64,000 nt of DNA from Hydractinia symbiolongicarpus (GCF_029227915.1 NC_079878.1:5890001-5954000); one strand, 5' to 3'; counted from the stretch's first letter, positions 37,432-50,090 are shown. Program-made: numbers and translations. The notes: generated from the letters alone by a model not told the origin.

Positions 37432-39119
37432 GGTATAAATAAATATATAAAAAAAAATTGATTAAATGAATATTAAAAGTACACAAATTATATGTATTTA
37501 TTTTTCGACAATCCACTATACTAATGTCAACTTGATATATATTTTCCTTCTCGTTTGATATATTTCCGATTTTTCAATTATACATCATGGGGAATTTCAA
37601 TTTTTAGCAATAAATTTCGTGTCCAATAAAATTATAAATTGTGAAGCATGTTTTATGAGTTTTTCTTGCTATTTTAAGTTTAGGAACACAAGGAGATTGG
37701 GCACGAAGTGTACCGGGCGGTTTTTTTAGTTATATCATCATAATAGAGTCTGGATAGTATTTTGATGAAAAATTAGCAAGTGTTAGAACGTCACAAACAA
37801 TTCAAAACTTCGGTATTATCGACTCAATTTCGTATATTTTTGCTAAAATGTTCCTTATACAATCGAGTTCACTCTTGATAATAGAACCTCTTTTAAAAAA
37901 TGAAACAAAAGCATTTGAAAGGGTTATCTTACCGAATGTTGTTACTCAAAGCTGATAATAATTAGATCAAAGAAGCATAGGGGAAGTAACGTATTTTGCC
38001 TAACGCGATTTTGACTCATTAGAAGTTAACGAAATTAATTGTGTGGGAGAGTTGTTTTTAAAATTGTGTTCGGTATTTTAACGCACGGTGTATCTAGCAT
38101 AATTATCAGTTTTACTAAAAGGTGCTGTGACCTTAACATTGTGACAAGTCTGGAACGATCTGAGATAAAGAAGATATAAGCTTTATATAAAATTTTTGAT
38201 TGAGTTAACACCTTTAGGTTTACCTCAATATAGCAAAGTAAACGTCATTCTCATAATTAAAAACACGTAGGAGAGTATCTCCCACCGACAAAGTAGTATA
38301 ACTGGAAATTAGGGGGTACGCTCCTCCCTATCTTCTTCTAAGTAATTTTTCTTTACATTTTTCATTTTCAACAAAACAACTGTTTCTCCTTACCCTTTTT
38401 TATTTTTAATTTGTATAAATAATAAATTGTCATTTTAGGGGACTAAAGTTTTTCTTTAAAAAGTTACGGGCATAGATTTTTAGGTTTCACTTTTATGGCC
38501 ACTTTAATTATCAAGCTGTATAGTGACCTTTATACACCATCTATATCATTTATACTCACGCGTTATATCATTTTTTTAATGTAAAAATATTTTACCGTGT
38601 GTCAACACTTTACATCTTAGTGAAAATTGGAAGGTGTGGCCAGCCTTACAACATTTCGTTTTTATTTGATGGTTCTGCTAAACCGAGAAACATCAGATAA
38701 AAAGAAGTTTGTAAATACAAAGAAAAGGTACGAAAATAATGGATTTATTACATCTGAAAGTTTACAACGTCTGGGAAATCGTCAAAAATATTTAAACAAT
38801 GACGTATGGATAAAATTTTAATATAATAAGTTGATTTTGGGGAAACAAAGGAATATTTCAGTATGATATCGCGAGTAGAAAAAGTAAAACTGCACAAAAA
38901 TAGGAGCTAGTTTTGTGATGAAGTCCTTAAAACTTTATAAATTGAGAAACATCATCAAATTATTTCTAATGCTCGCGAAATACTAGGGCTTGCTTATTTC
39001 GCAATATATTTCCCGCGAAAATCAACTGTTATAGCAGCACATTTATCCAAAAAGGAAACGTAAAAAAACAAAAGACGAAAATGCAGAGAGCATCCATAAT
39101 ATATAAGTCTTGTTCTTAC
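37432..39119. other. Intergenic region between Wnt and SMIM15
   Basis: AT-rich, containing the Wnt 5' flank. The frame 38627-38821 on the plus strand shows no similarity. Nothing firm. Confidence 0.45.
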
Positions 39120-39182
39120 CCCAGTACATATACAAACCAGTACTAATAGGAACACAGGTATAAAATTATAAATTACAATCAT
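39120..39182 (-). CDS. Possible signal-peptide first exon, gene unidentified
   Basis: ATG at 39182, then MIVIYNFIPVFLLVLVCICT and a Gly, a strongly hydrophobic leader, ending at a good donor ggg|gtaagaac. No downstream exon on the minus strand was recognised before the Wnt gene. Could be chance. Confidence 0.2.
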
Positions 39183-39209
39183 AACATCAAAATAATTCGA
39201 ACATTTTGT

Positions 39210-39473
39210 TTGAATGCATTTCGAAGCGTCGTCTTCAAATCATTTAGTAAATATTTCTTTGACATGTCTGTATCTTGGGAACAGCATACAAACAGCTCGA
39301 TTAAATCAGTTTATAGTCCTGAAACAAACCAGGAAGATAATATTAGCCACATGCAACAAGTGAGTTTAACAAGCGTATCCCGATCAAAAATACACATTCA
39401 AAGAATTCATAGACACATGAAAGTGATCAATTGGGCCTTGATTGCAAACTTGATGCTATATTACAAATAAATT
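39210..39473 (+). CDS. Possible terminal exon of an unknown protein
   Basis: Open to a TAA near 39470, with a balanced composition (DMSVSWEQHTNSS, SVYSPETNQEDN, HIQRIHRHMKVINWALIANL). A possible acceptor, tcatttag, lies at 39240-39247. No family recognised and no upstream exon found. Confidence 0.2.
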
Positions 39474-39568
39474 CCATAACAACTACTCGTTTAAATGAAA
39501 CACGAGGTTTCTACTACAATATATAGTATTAAACACAACTCTTATCTATATAATATCACCTTTTATCA

Positions 39569-42488
39569 TTAATCAGCCTTTGTTGCTTTTCTTCTCGTTC
39601 TTGCAACATTATTAGACCTTATGGCTGAAAATAAAGCAGAACAGAAATATCATTCTAAAGTATTTTAATCCAAAGAAAAGAAGACATGTATTATAGTATA
39701 TTGAAGTCTTATGTCAAATACCTTGCAGATTTAAATATTTAAACCCTCTTACATATTTTTTATTAGTTGGACAAAATCTAGGAATTGTCCAAACAACATT
39801 AAACTTTCTATACTTAAATGGAAAGCTCCAAGCTATCGGAGTATCACAGGACTCCTCTGAGGTATTGGTCCGAAAAAACTGCACAAAATAATAATTTAGA
39901 TTGAATATGTGAGAAAAGGGGGAGTTATGGTATCTAAACCACCATCACCACAAAATTGTTATAGACTTTCTGTAGATTTCTGGACCTTAACCATGACAGT
40001 GTATATTTGAGGATCCTAACTATGTTACAGGTGGCTTTAATACCTTTCTTTTTTTTTGCTTTCTCTTTTTCTTCGATCTGTTTAATCATTAAATATGATA
40101 AATATCCACATATCAGCATGAGGGGTGTCAGAATGATAAAAACTAAAATAAAAGTAATTGAAAATGTTTTTATTTTAGTTGCATAGATACATAGCTTTCT
40201 GGTACATAACTTTAGTTACATATATATAACTTGTGTTATTAATTAATTTATTATAACATGGGACGTGGCGCCGTAGATTAGTGGTTATAGCTCTTGTACT
40301 CTGTGCGGGAGACCGGGGTTCGATTCCTCTTGACGGCGATTCAACATGGGCGAGTGAATGTTACCATAGCCCCGGGTTAACCCAAGCCATGTGAGGGAAA
40401 TTGGGAAGATGGCACACTGTGTGGGCTGTTGGATGTTGCCGGGAGTTGTCTAGTAGAGCGCAGGCTCTAATTAAGTCTGCGTAGCTCAAAATGAGCATTA
40501 AATACTCTAGGACTCTCCATCTACGGCATGGCCCCTCCTGGAAATAATAGACAGGGTATATCCCTCGATAAGGAAGATGGCACACTGTGTGGGCCGTTGG
40601 ATGTTGCCGGGAGTTGTCTAGTAGAGCGCGGGCTCTAATTGGGTCTGCGTAGCTCAAAATGAGCATTAAATACTCTAGGACTCTCCATCTACGGCATGGC
40701 CCCTCTTGGAAATAATAGACAGGGTATATCCCTCGATATTTGTGAGGCTAGCCATGTAAAATATGCACATCTATCTCATCTATCATACATCTCTAATAAT
40801 AGCCATATTTTATCAGTCTGTCCACAAGAAGTGTCATGCAACAGGCACACAAAATAACATTAAATTTAAAGATTGGTTTTCCCAAATTTATGACTGGTAT
40901 CATGTTAATAGTCGTAATTTGTCTGTCTTTTCATGTTACGAAAACACAAAATGCGGTATATCAGTCTTTTTCAGTAATATTTGAGTATGTGTGCGATGAT
41001 TTGCATGTGTAAATCAAGTAGCACATGTGAAACCTGCTCCAAGGTTAATCTTTGTTGCACAATCATTTTGCGGTAGAAAAGTTGGGGACGTTTTGAATTG
41101 TGAATCCCAACCACAATGATCAAGCGTCTACGTATAGTGACTCTCTCAATCTTAACTTCCGTTTATGCATGACTATACTTTTATTTTCATAAATTTATTG
41201 TTTATTTTTCGTTTTCAAATTAAAAAAAAATCTTTATCCACGTGGCTTAAATAAAACCTCAAAATTTATTTAGAAAGTTCAGCTTGGGTTTTGTTTTTAA
41301 AATTGTTTAAATAAAAATAACACTTGTAGCATAAAGAAAAAAACCAATTAATTTTGGACCTGCTATGGTTTCTAATTGTTTTGTCAAATGAAGAAATCAT
41401 ATACAATTAAATCCATGATAAAACATCCATTGCACCTGTAAGTGCAGTTTTGCAGACTTGCTTTATCTGTCGCCGTCCACCTCCGCATTAGTGAAGAACT
41501 ACATTGCTGGATTTCTTGCGTAAGATGTGGTTACCAATGACAAAGGGGCCAGGCAAAAGAGATTTATATCTACGTAGTTCTTTTAACTTAGTCAAGAGTC
41601 GGTGAATTAGCTAGGATGGTCAGGTTGGCTATGAATAGGCTTGCTCATGAATTAAAAGGACCGGGACTATTCAATAATTCTGAGGTCTAAGTGTCTGACC
41701 AGACTGAAAATGTGGCGGACATTTTGTGTGACTAGTCTCCAAAAATCATTTTGAGGGCTGCCATCGCATGCTACAAAATGGATTTTATAAGTTGATTTTA
41801 AAAACTTGATATTTATTTTTCATGCATGCGATTAATCACACGCCTGGAACGATTTAAAAGTGTGCCAAGGTGCGCACATGTGGTCGCACGGCTCTCCCGA
41901 AAAATACTAGTATATAAAGGCCAATCAACTACTTAGTTATATATACAAAATCCTTGTTGCGGCTAGTGAAATTATCATCTGGAGTTGATGTTGAAGCTTC
42001 GTGTAAAGGAATTTATTTACATTTGGGACACAAGATGGCGACTGACACAAAACTTCTTCACTAGCGGATAATTTGCGATTTCATGAAGAATATCAAGTAT
42101 AAAATAATATTGTTTTCATAATTATATAGTAGAATACTTTAAGTGGCAGAGGCAGACTGAGAAAGAGTTGGCAGGAGGTTATAAGGACAGACTTGATATA
42201 GAGGAAGTTGAGTTTAGATCTAACACAGTCTATATCAGATTGCATGGAATCTGATCTAGACTGTGACCGTCCGTTTTCCATGCTATCTGATCTAGCATGG
42301 AAAACGGACGTTAGACCGAGGATGATGATGAATATTGTAGCTAGCTAATAAAAAGGAAAAAACGCAGACAAAACATCAAAATGTACATACGTACATGTTG
42401 CTAAAAATTCCTTCGGGTTCTTAGCTGCAAATTCAACCAGCGATGAAGTATAGTGCTTCAGCAAGTCTATCCATGACTGATCCGCCAT
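39569..42488 (-). CDS. smim15: Small integral membrane protein 15-like
   Basis: Exons 42488-42395, 40142-40044 and 39624-39569 join in phase (both junctions phase 1) into 82 residues; human SMIM15 has 74. The protein begins MADQSWIDLLKHYTSSLVEF, has the family's AAKNPKEFLAT leading into one membrane helix (LTPLMLICGYLSYLMI) and a lysine-rich tail (EEKEKAKKKK, then RTRRKATKAD). This order (short amphipathic start, A-K-P-FL-T block, LTPL helix, charged coiled tail) is that of SMIM15, a conserved single-pass protein of unknown function. None of the exons stands out as a long open frame. Intron 1 (2.25 kb) contains a SINE and other repeats. Confidence 0.82.
40267..40792 (+). mobile_element. tRNA-derived SINE with an internal 168-bp duplication
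   Basis: The head 40267-40342 looks like tRNA: acceptor-like cgccgt/acggcg pairing, A-box-like tagattagtggttatag, B-box ggttcgattcc; closest by eye to tRNA-Glu. The body is shared with 51606-51960. In this copy a 168-bp segment beginning ggaagatggcacactgtgtg is present twice (from 40404 and from 40572). It ends in atct-rich sequence. It lies in SMIM15 intron 1, antisense to that gene. Confidence 0.85.
41495..41678 (+). repeat. Dispersed repeat, copy 2
   Basis: Copy of the element at 31183-31364, same orientation, inside SMIM15 intron 1. Confidence 0.8.
42269..42334 (+). repeat. Hairpin and GATGATG-tailed repeat end
   Basis: A perfect 17-bp stem: gtccgttttccatgcta (42269-42285) and tagcatggaaaacggac (42293-42309), loop tctgatc. 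It continues gttagaccgaggatgatgatg. The segment tagcatggaaaacggacgtt recurs at about 48781-48800 with a similar tail, so it is the 3' end of a dispersed SINE-like family. Confidence 0.75.
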
Positions 42489-43589
42489 CTTACTTTCTTA
42501 CAGGACCACAAAAAAATATGGGGGTCAGATCAAAAAACGCTACTGGCCCTGGGTTCGAGGTTGGGGTCAGTAAACGTGAAATATCAAACTTGCCTACATA
42601 TCATGCATTAAAGCGAAAATAAAGCCCTTCTGGAGACGAGATTGGCGAAATATGTCTGATAAAAAAAATTTAAAAAGGTGGATTATTAAGAACAACATAC
42701 TCGCATTTTTGAATCTTCTTTAAGGATACACAACATAGCGTCTCTCTAGATTTACGATACGCAAACAAAGCACGAATGTTAAGTGTTGTTCATCCCATGA
42801 GTAAAAAAAGATTCTGAGATCTGGTCTACTTGGTGACGGTGTCATCACTTTCTACATAATCCTGATGAATAAAAGAAGTAATTTTTTTAAAATACATTGT
42901 TCACTCGAAGCCTGATATTTTCATGTTTTTAGCAGCGAATTTATTAATATCAGATGGAGATATATCTAGAGTAGAGTAAACACAACAGAAAACACCAGCG
43001 TAAAGTACAACAAATTTTAATAGCGTATTCTTATTAATAGCGTATTTCTTCTATATTAAGGGTTTGACCGTAACTTTCAGCTCGAAATTAAGGCGCTTAA
43101 CGAACTGAAATATTTATAATATTAGGTAATTTGTTTTACCTTTTGTAATGAACTTAGGGATGAGAATCATTTTTAGTATCGACCTCTCTTAATCGAGTTT
43201 AGCATAATTAGGAAATTCAGGAAAGGTTATTCGAACAATTTTTTGGGTTTCATGTTCTGTTTCTTCGTTCCAATGTTAAAAGAGATACAAGGTGCCATGG
43301 GGACAAGGTTGCTGTTTCCATTTAAACCAGAATGAAAAATCAATCGACGTCGACTAATTTAATGTAAACAAGAAGTCGGGTGACTAAAGAACTGCTCTAT
43401 CCGTGCCGTAAACGTTTTTTCGTCTTAAAACGCTTAACCGGGTCTCTGTGTGTAAACGACATTTAGAACATTTTTAAGCGGGTCCGTAAGTCAACACGTT
43501 TGCAAGCCATACACCACATTTGTAAACGCGACACAACTGTTGCCATTTCAATTAAAATTTCTTTAGTTTTGTTTTTAAGCCGTACATCT

Positions 43590-43933
43590 CAATACACCTT
43601 TCCCGAGACCATGAGTCATACTTTTTTTAAACTCGTAAAATATGAATACCATATTTGAATTCAGCATAATTCGTTTAATTTATGTGTAAAAGTTTAACTT
43701 GATACGCCAACAGAAAGTGCTATTTTGAGGAGATATATCGTTTTCAAAAAGAGGTTGGACATGCCAAAAATCTTTAAATTAGAATAGCAGGTTATTTACT
43801 TGCTGCATTGTTTCGAATTTTTTTTTTTTTGACATTTTTGATAAGGAATTCAAATCTGTTGTCCGTTTTTCAAAAAACTCAACAGAAAAAGTTGCGACAC
43901 ATCAAAAGAATAAGTCTCGGGAAAGGTGTATTG
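43590..43933. mobile_element. 344-bp element with 20-bp terminal inverted repeats
   Basis: The left end caatacacctttcccgagac (from 43590) and the right end gtctcgggaaaggtgtattg (43914-43933) are perfect reverse complements. The interior is non-coding. No convincing target-site duplication. Confidence 0.7.
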
Positions 43934-44594
43934 TGAACAGAGTACGCACGTTTTGTAAGCAACATTAAGTTGAACCTTAAAATTTTGATAATCTGAGCCT
44001 CAAATCTTTTCTTTCTTAAAATAAATATTTTATTTATCTACTCCTAAGCAAAACTATATCGCTTCATTTGAGAAGACGTACAATAATCAATAAGGGTTAA
44101 AAAAGAATGTAGAAATTGAATCAAAATCGATAATTTTAGGGCTATGCTAGAAAAGTTTGAAATAACTCTGAAACTCTTCAAGCAGTGGTTGGAGAGCTAA
44201 AACAGAATCAATGAATACATTTTAAATTAGAAGAGAACGTGTTTAAAAAATATAAATAAACTTTGTCTAATTATTTCAGTTTATTATTTAAATGTAAAAA
44301 TTACACTGACTAGTTATAACTCTTCTTGGTGTTCGGTGAGCGTGAATCCAGCCATGTGAAAAACAAAACGAACAAAGCTATATTTTTTATTGCTTGTGTT
44401 TCGCGTAGAAGGGCTCTTTTCACTTTTAAAAAATTGAAAAGAGGGACGATGAAAATTAGAGATGTGAAAAAGCGGGACGATGCTGGTACAAGGGAAATAA
44501 TATTTGGCAAACAAAATACGAGTTTGTCGATAACATAAATTTTATCTGGTTTCTGATCAATTGCGAAACAGTTCCGAATAATTGGGATATAAGC

Positions 44595-44669
44595 TATAAT
44601 ATAATATAATATAATATAATATAATATAATATAATATAATATAATATAATATAATATAATATAATATAA
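44595..44669. repeat. (taata)n microsatellite
   Basis: About 15 units of a 5-bp repeat. It produces the YIILYYIIL pattern in a minus-strand frame. Confidence 0.95.
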
Positions 44670-44937
44670 ACAAAAACAAGAGTACATGTTAAAAAATGTT
44701 ATTGAAATACTTATTATCGTCATCGATGTAAATATTAAGTTTCCCTTTCGTTTCTTTTAAGTCTCAAACTTTTTAGCCTATTCGAGTACCATGATATGAT
44801 ATCCAGGTGTTCCACAGCACAACACAAACAATAAGTTCCATTGTGGCGCCAAAACTATTCACTACTTGTACCTAACCTATCATCAACAAGCCATAAATAC
44901 ACAAGTCATCAGACGTCCACGTCACAAAAACAGCAAA

Positions 44938-47764
44938 CTACTGCGTATCGTTTTTATATGTCTCGCTTTTAAACTCCAAAACACCAAAAGGTATTGCAAA
45001 GGGATTAGTCGAACTGGCACAAGGTTGGTCCCTATTTGAAGTCGGGTTTTCATCACAATTTGGTTCCAATAAATGTCTCATTTCGGCATAGCGATTATGC
45101 ATATATTCTCGTTGTATCAACGTCTCCGACTTTGATAACGTCTTAATTAAGTCTTGCAGCAGTTCTAATATGACAGCAGCATCATTAGCTGGCAAGTCAG
45201 GCACGTCTGTACCTCGTGTCACCGCACTAAGGTAACTGTAGATGTTATTGTAATCAGGCTGGTCATCACTGGGGACGGTTATTGTAGGTTCTAAAGCCGC
45301 CACTGTCAAGACTTGTGGTACACACACATTGGCAATATTGTCACCTGGAAAACAAGTCGGCTGAGCATTAAAATATTTTAAAAATTTACAATATTTGTCA
45401 TTATTTACTAATATCATATATAATGAATAATAGCTGGCTAACAATTTAATGTTGACGATATTTTAAGGAATTCTGTACCTCCACAATCCCCCTAAAGTAG
45501 GATTAAATAATGGTGAATTAAACCTTGCAGGATTTATTTTTGCAGGATTTATTTTTGCAGGGCTTTTTTAATAATAATAAAAACAAAATGAGTTTCGTTT
45601 TGGGACCCAATTTGCAAAAATAGCTCCGCAAATATAATTTTACCGACCCAATTTGTAAAAATAATTAAAATATTCGCAATTAAATCGCAAAATTAAATCT
45701 AGCAATAATTCATCCAGTTTTATTTAATCATCCCAAGACAAGTGACGTATTGAATAGAAACCTGGAACAATAGATTTTTGCGCTAACTCCTTCCAAACAT
45801 CAACAGCTGCTCTTTGAGAAAACTCCGGATACACTTGGCCATTCTCCAATGCGTTGAATTGTCTTGCAAATTCTTTAACTTGTCGTAGTGTTCTAGTACG
45901 AATAAACCTCTGAAGAACGCGCCAATTTATATTTCCATTTTCTCTTCGAAAAGGAGGACCACGACTTAAACCTACGAATAAACACTTAAAGTTTATAAAA
46001 CAGAAAACTGCTAATATATATTCTTATACACGTATATACGCATATTTCCATAAACACATACCCATTTTATTAAAAATTAATGTCTTATTTGCTCGTCAGC
46101 CGGACCATAGGGATAAAAAGTTGGTGGTGATGGAGGGTAAAAATTTGCGACAGAGTGATAAGAGAACAAGCAGAGAAGGAATAAAATGAGGAAAACTGGA
46201 TAAGGGAACAAAGAAAAGGATGAAAAAACAGGAAGGTGGTTTTGTAATGAATGTCAAAAGCTGGAACGGATCAGGGTGTCCGAAGTATAAAATAGCTACC
46301 AACAATGTATGCGTTATAAAAAATGAAATAAAGACGAAAAAAGCGCTGATGAAAGCAATAAAAGAGTGCTGCAAAAAAAATAAACAGATAAAAAATAGGA
46401 TAGAGAAGTTACAAAAAATAACATGAAGAAATAAATAAAAAAGCCAAATAAACTGATTAAGCAATGAAAAGGAAACAAAACAAGGAAATGAAAGATAAGT
46501 AAAGAAATAGTCGAAAGGATAATCATTGAAAACTCAGCAATAAGAGATTTAAAGAAAAAAGACATTGAAACTACTGCAGAAAAAAATCAGTCTGGAAAAA
46601 AAAATCAATAAAACCAACGATACAGACAAGAAAGAAAGGCAGATAGAAAGAGGTGGTATCAGATATAACATAAGAGGCTATCAAATGAAGACCTGCATCT
46701 GTCAAACGGGAGAAAGATGGACACTGCAGGTTTTGAGAGAGTATCTCCACATATAAAGAAACACAATAACAATCAAATTACAAAATTTTAAAGAAACAAA
46801 ATAGAAGAATGACATAACACGACTTTTAACAACACAAGAAAAGAGCTTGGACAAAAGCAAAAATAAGAATGAGATTCTTCAGGTGAATAGGACAAACCAA
46901 AGTAGAAATGGTAAAAATAAAAATAGAACTCACATAAAAAGAGGAGATCATTATTATACAAACCTCAACAGTGGGTGTACAATCTAGGATTAAAGTACAA
47001 TCAACTCTACTGAACAGAAACGAAAAAAAGGAAAGCATAAATAATGCAAAATTTGAAAATAAATAAACATAGAAAGACTACAAATATCAGACAAAATGGA
47101 GAGGAGAAAAATAAATCTGAAAAAAAATGACAGTGTACTTCATATATAGATGTGAAATCTAAAGTGGAGAGTTGTGAAAGACTTTGTTACAGATTAGATC
47201 TGGACATGTAAGACTAACAGAGACAAACCTACTGGATGCTAGAAAACTGGAGATAGAGAGGTACAAGAACTGTGAAATATAAAAATGAGAGAAGATCTTG
47301 ATATCCAAATGGGTTTCCATTTAAACAAAACAAGCTGATGCAACCAGAGATAGATGGTGTAATGATGGCAGTGAATTCAGCTTTTAATTATAAGGTTCCA
47401 GATTCAAGTCCTGACTTTATGTCACTTTTAAATGTAGTGTTGTCAGCCCATCGCCTGAAAACCAGCTTGTGTGACAGGCAAAGAAAGCTGGAGATACTAT
47501 ACAAATTTCAGGCATTAAAGAAAAATATAGGCAAGAAAAAGTTCTCTCAACAAAATTAATCTTTACCCTCAACCACAAGATATTTTTATTGTTTCATGAG
47601 TCCCTGTGACTGTGGGGAAAGAAAGACACTTTGAATAGAAAATACAAAATTAATAAAGATTTACCTGTAACAAACTTTTGCTTTTCTTCTATAGTCCACT
47701 TAGCAGTAGAAACTTTTTGCTTTTTTGCATTCTTAACACATTTGCTTGGTTGACTATCAGCCAT
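44938..47764 (-). CDS. snapc2: SNAPC2-like subunit of the snRNA-activating protein complex
   Basis: Exons 47764-47665, 45971-45762 and 45344-44938 join in phase (both phase 1) into 238 residues. The N-terminus is SANT/Myb-like: KWTIEEKQKFVTGLSR, then NINWRVLQRFI and TRTLRQVKEFARQF (~23-70). Then come blocks that I recognise, in the same order, from vertebrate SNAPC2 (SNAP45): VDVWKELAQK, QVLTVAALEP, YNNIYSYLSAVTRG with PANDAAVILELLQDL, and NPFAIPFGVLEF near the C-terminus. Human SNAPC2 is ~334 residues, with a Pro-rich insert absent here. Known role: part of the complex binding the proximal sequence element of snRNA promoters. The match is by eye from memory; a profile search should confirm it. 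Confidence 0.75.
46080..47150. other. Purine-rich strand-asymmetric block in SNAPC2-like intron 1
   Basis: The plus strand is strongly A+G over ~1 kb with few C and T runs, so the transcribed minus strand is pyrimidine-rich. It gives artefactual Lys-rich (plus) and Phe/Leu-rich (minus) frames. Origin unknown. Confidence 0.55.
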
Positions 47765-49948
47765 TATCTAAAAAATGTTTTTATTTTTTCCCTAAAACAA
47801 TTAGCTTAATTTTAGTATTTTTCATGATAATAAGCCACATTTGATTTCAAATTGCTTCTAATGATGTAGACAGATAAAACTCGAAATATGTCAAATAATA
47901 ATAATAGCTTTTAATGGTGAAATGCATTGCAGTTGGAGGCAAATTAACCATGGTCTTATTTTTGCAATGGCATATGGACGTTTGCCTATTGGATTTCAAT
48001 TAAATTTGAACTAAATCAGATCACAAATGCCAATATTTTTTTTGACTAGGGCAACTTTTTTTATTATCTAACTGAAGGGTGATTTACAAATTTTGTATGG
48101 CATTTTGTATGAATATGTACAAATTCAATTGAAAAAATTCCTATAAAAATTAAATACAATTTGGATAATGTAAATCTATTATACAAATCTCATACAAATT
48201 TTATACAATTTTCATACAAATTTTCTACAAAAATTCATACAAGTTTCCATACAAATTATAACTTACTTTGACAATATAAATTGTCACATGTATTTTATGC
48301 TAACATCATCAAAACCCAACCATTAGAAGCTTAAACAACTCCATATTCTGTTCTAACGTCATCATGCGATGGTAAAAAGTTTAAAAAATATAAAAATTTT
48401 GTTCAAAAGCATCAAAACATTTTAAGAAGCTCAAAATTTTGTTCTAAAGTCATCAAAGTGCAATTGTATCAGCCTAAATACAATACTGTAATTTAACAAC
48501 ACCATATTTTACTCTAAAAACCGATATATATAATTGTGCAAAAAGCTTAATCAACATCATCCTTGTCTAATGAATGACTTTGCATCCTTTTTTTAAATTC
48601 TGAGACAATCCCATTTAATTTTTATATATATATATGATTTTTATTCCGTCTTTTACCTACAGTACTGGAATCAGGCACCTAACATCGTGGACAGCACATC
48701 CATGCGCGACGCCCACGATGCCCAAGATTATAAAGTTTTTGAGCATCGTGAACGACGTGATATACCCCGTCCAACCTATGCTAGCATGGAAAACGGACGT
48801 TAAGCCGAGAACGACGATGATGACGATGCGCATGTGTGAATTACGTAAAAAACCAAAATTTAGATGTATACAATGTAAAAAAAGAGTGCAAATAAAAAAA
48901 CATTAATATATATAAAATCACTGGTTTTTCTAATAATCTATTTCATTATGAAGGGTTTACCTTTGTAGCTATTATATTTTATTTTTTAACTGATTCAAAA
49001 CGCCGTAAAATGTCACCTAGGTTTTTTTTTATTGCCATCACACAAAAAACCAATGTGCCTCATTAATCTTAAGCGTTAAATTTATATTTTCAGATCTTTT
49101 ACCTTCTAGCATTCGAAACTAATATTTTATTGCATTTTATCACGGTTTGTCTGTAACAGCATTATACGGAATATTTTTTCAAATGTTTATATATATTTCT
49201 TATCCATTTATATCTTCACAAAGTGTGTATGATAAAATGAATTGCAACAATGAGGACCAGATAGCTACATGATTCTTATTAATTCTCTTTTTAATTTATT
49301 TTTCTTATTTTTAGTGGCCACCTGTCGCTTGAAAGTAGCAAAGATAAAAGAAAAGTATTATATATACATTAATTTTAGCATTTTTCAATATTTTTAACAG
49401 CAATTTTTAACAGCAATTAAGTCCTGGGCACTTGGTTTTAAAATACATATATATTAATAACATCTTGAAATGATACCTGTTATGCTGATCTATTATCAGA
49501 AGCAAATCAGACCATTTTCACACTTTACGAATTGGTAATGTTCTAGAACAACTATTGTATCTGATTACTATGGTGTTCACACTGTATGCGGTGTGATCCG
49601 GAAAGCGAAACGGAATGATTTTGCTCCAAACAGCAATCCGATAAGTGTGAACACATCAATACGCAGGAAAACAATAAAATTTAATTTTAAAAATGGCGGG
49701 TGACAAATGTAAACAAATCACAATTTTATTATTTTCTTAAAAAGCCATTTCTTTCAGCTTTGGTATGCAAGTATTGCAATTCTTAAATATCATATGCAAA
49801 GAAAGAAAAGGTTCCATGCTTTATATGGTTCTATGTGGAACACACATGTGAACAGCCCAATATGGAATACAGCGTGGCCCCCAGTGGAAAGAATTGTAAT
49901 TGTTGTCTAGAAGCAAAGCGATTTTTCTAGGCATGCCATAAAAAATAT

Positions 49949-49950
<2 letters not shown>
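47765..49950. other. Intergenic region, repeats only
   Basis: Contains degenerate repeats of catacaaatttt (48175-48265), the repeat end at 48690-48825 related to 42269-42334, and an inverted pair gtgttcacact/agtgtgaacac (49571-49655). The 90-codon frame at 48634-48906 is repeat-derived. No gene seen. Confidence 0.45.
48690..48825 (+). repeat. Dispersed SINE-like repeat end
   Basis: Includes tgctagcatggaaaacggac followed by gttaagccgagaacgacgat and a gatgatgacgatg tail, shared with 42291-42334. Confidence 0.65.

Positions 49951-50023
<73 letters not shown>
49951..50023. repeat. (att)n microsatellite
   Basis: About 24 uninterrupted ATT units. Confidence 0.97.
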
Positions 50024-50090
50024 GCGTACATGTGTGGACAACTCAATCCGGGATGTAACTATTCCAGAACAAAAAGCAAAAAGATGTTAG

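Larger units (their letters stand above)
42489..44937. other. Intergenic region between SMIM15 and SNAPC2-like gene
   Basis: It contains an inverted-repeat element (43590-43933), a repeat end near 42542-42562 and a (taata)n microsatellite. No coding exon supported; frames at 44310-44723 translate the microsatellite. Confidence 0.5.

Noticed and set aside
40267-40342. Functional tRNA gene
   Set aside because: The D and T stems are weak and the sequence continues into a repeated SINE body.
40361-40666. 101-codon minus-strand frame with an internal repeat
   Set aside because: Translation of the duplicated SINE body.
44310-44723. 137-codon minus-strand frame
   Set aside because: Built on the (taata)n microsatellite.
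46096-46565. Hydrophobic minus-strand frames
   Set aside because: Artefact of the purine-rich strand bias; the region is an intron.
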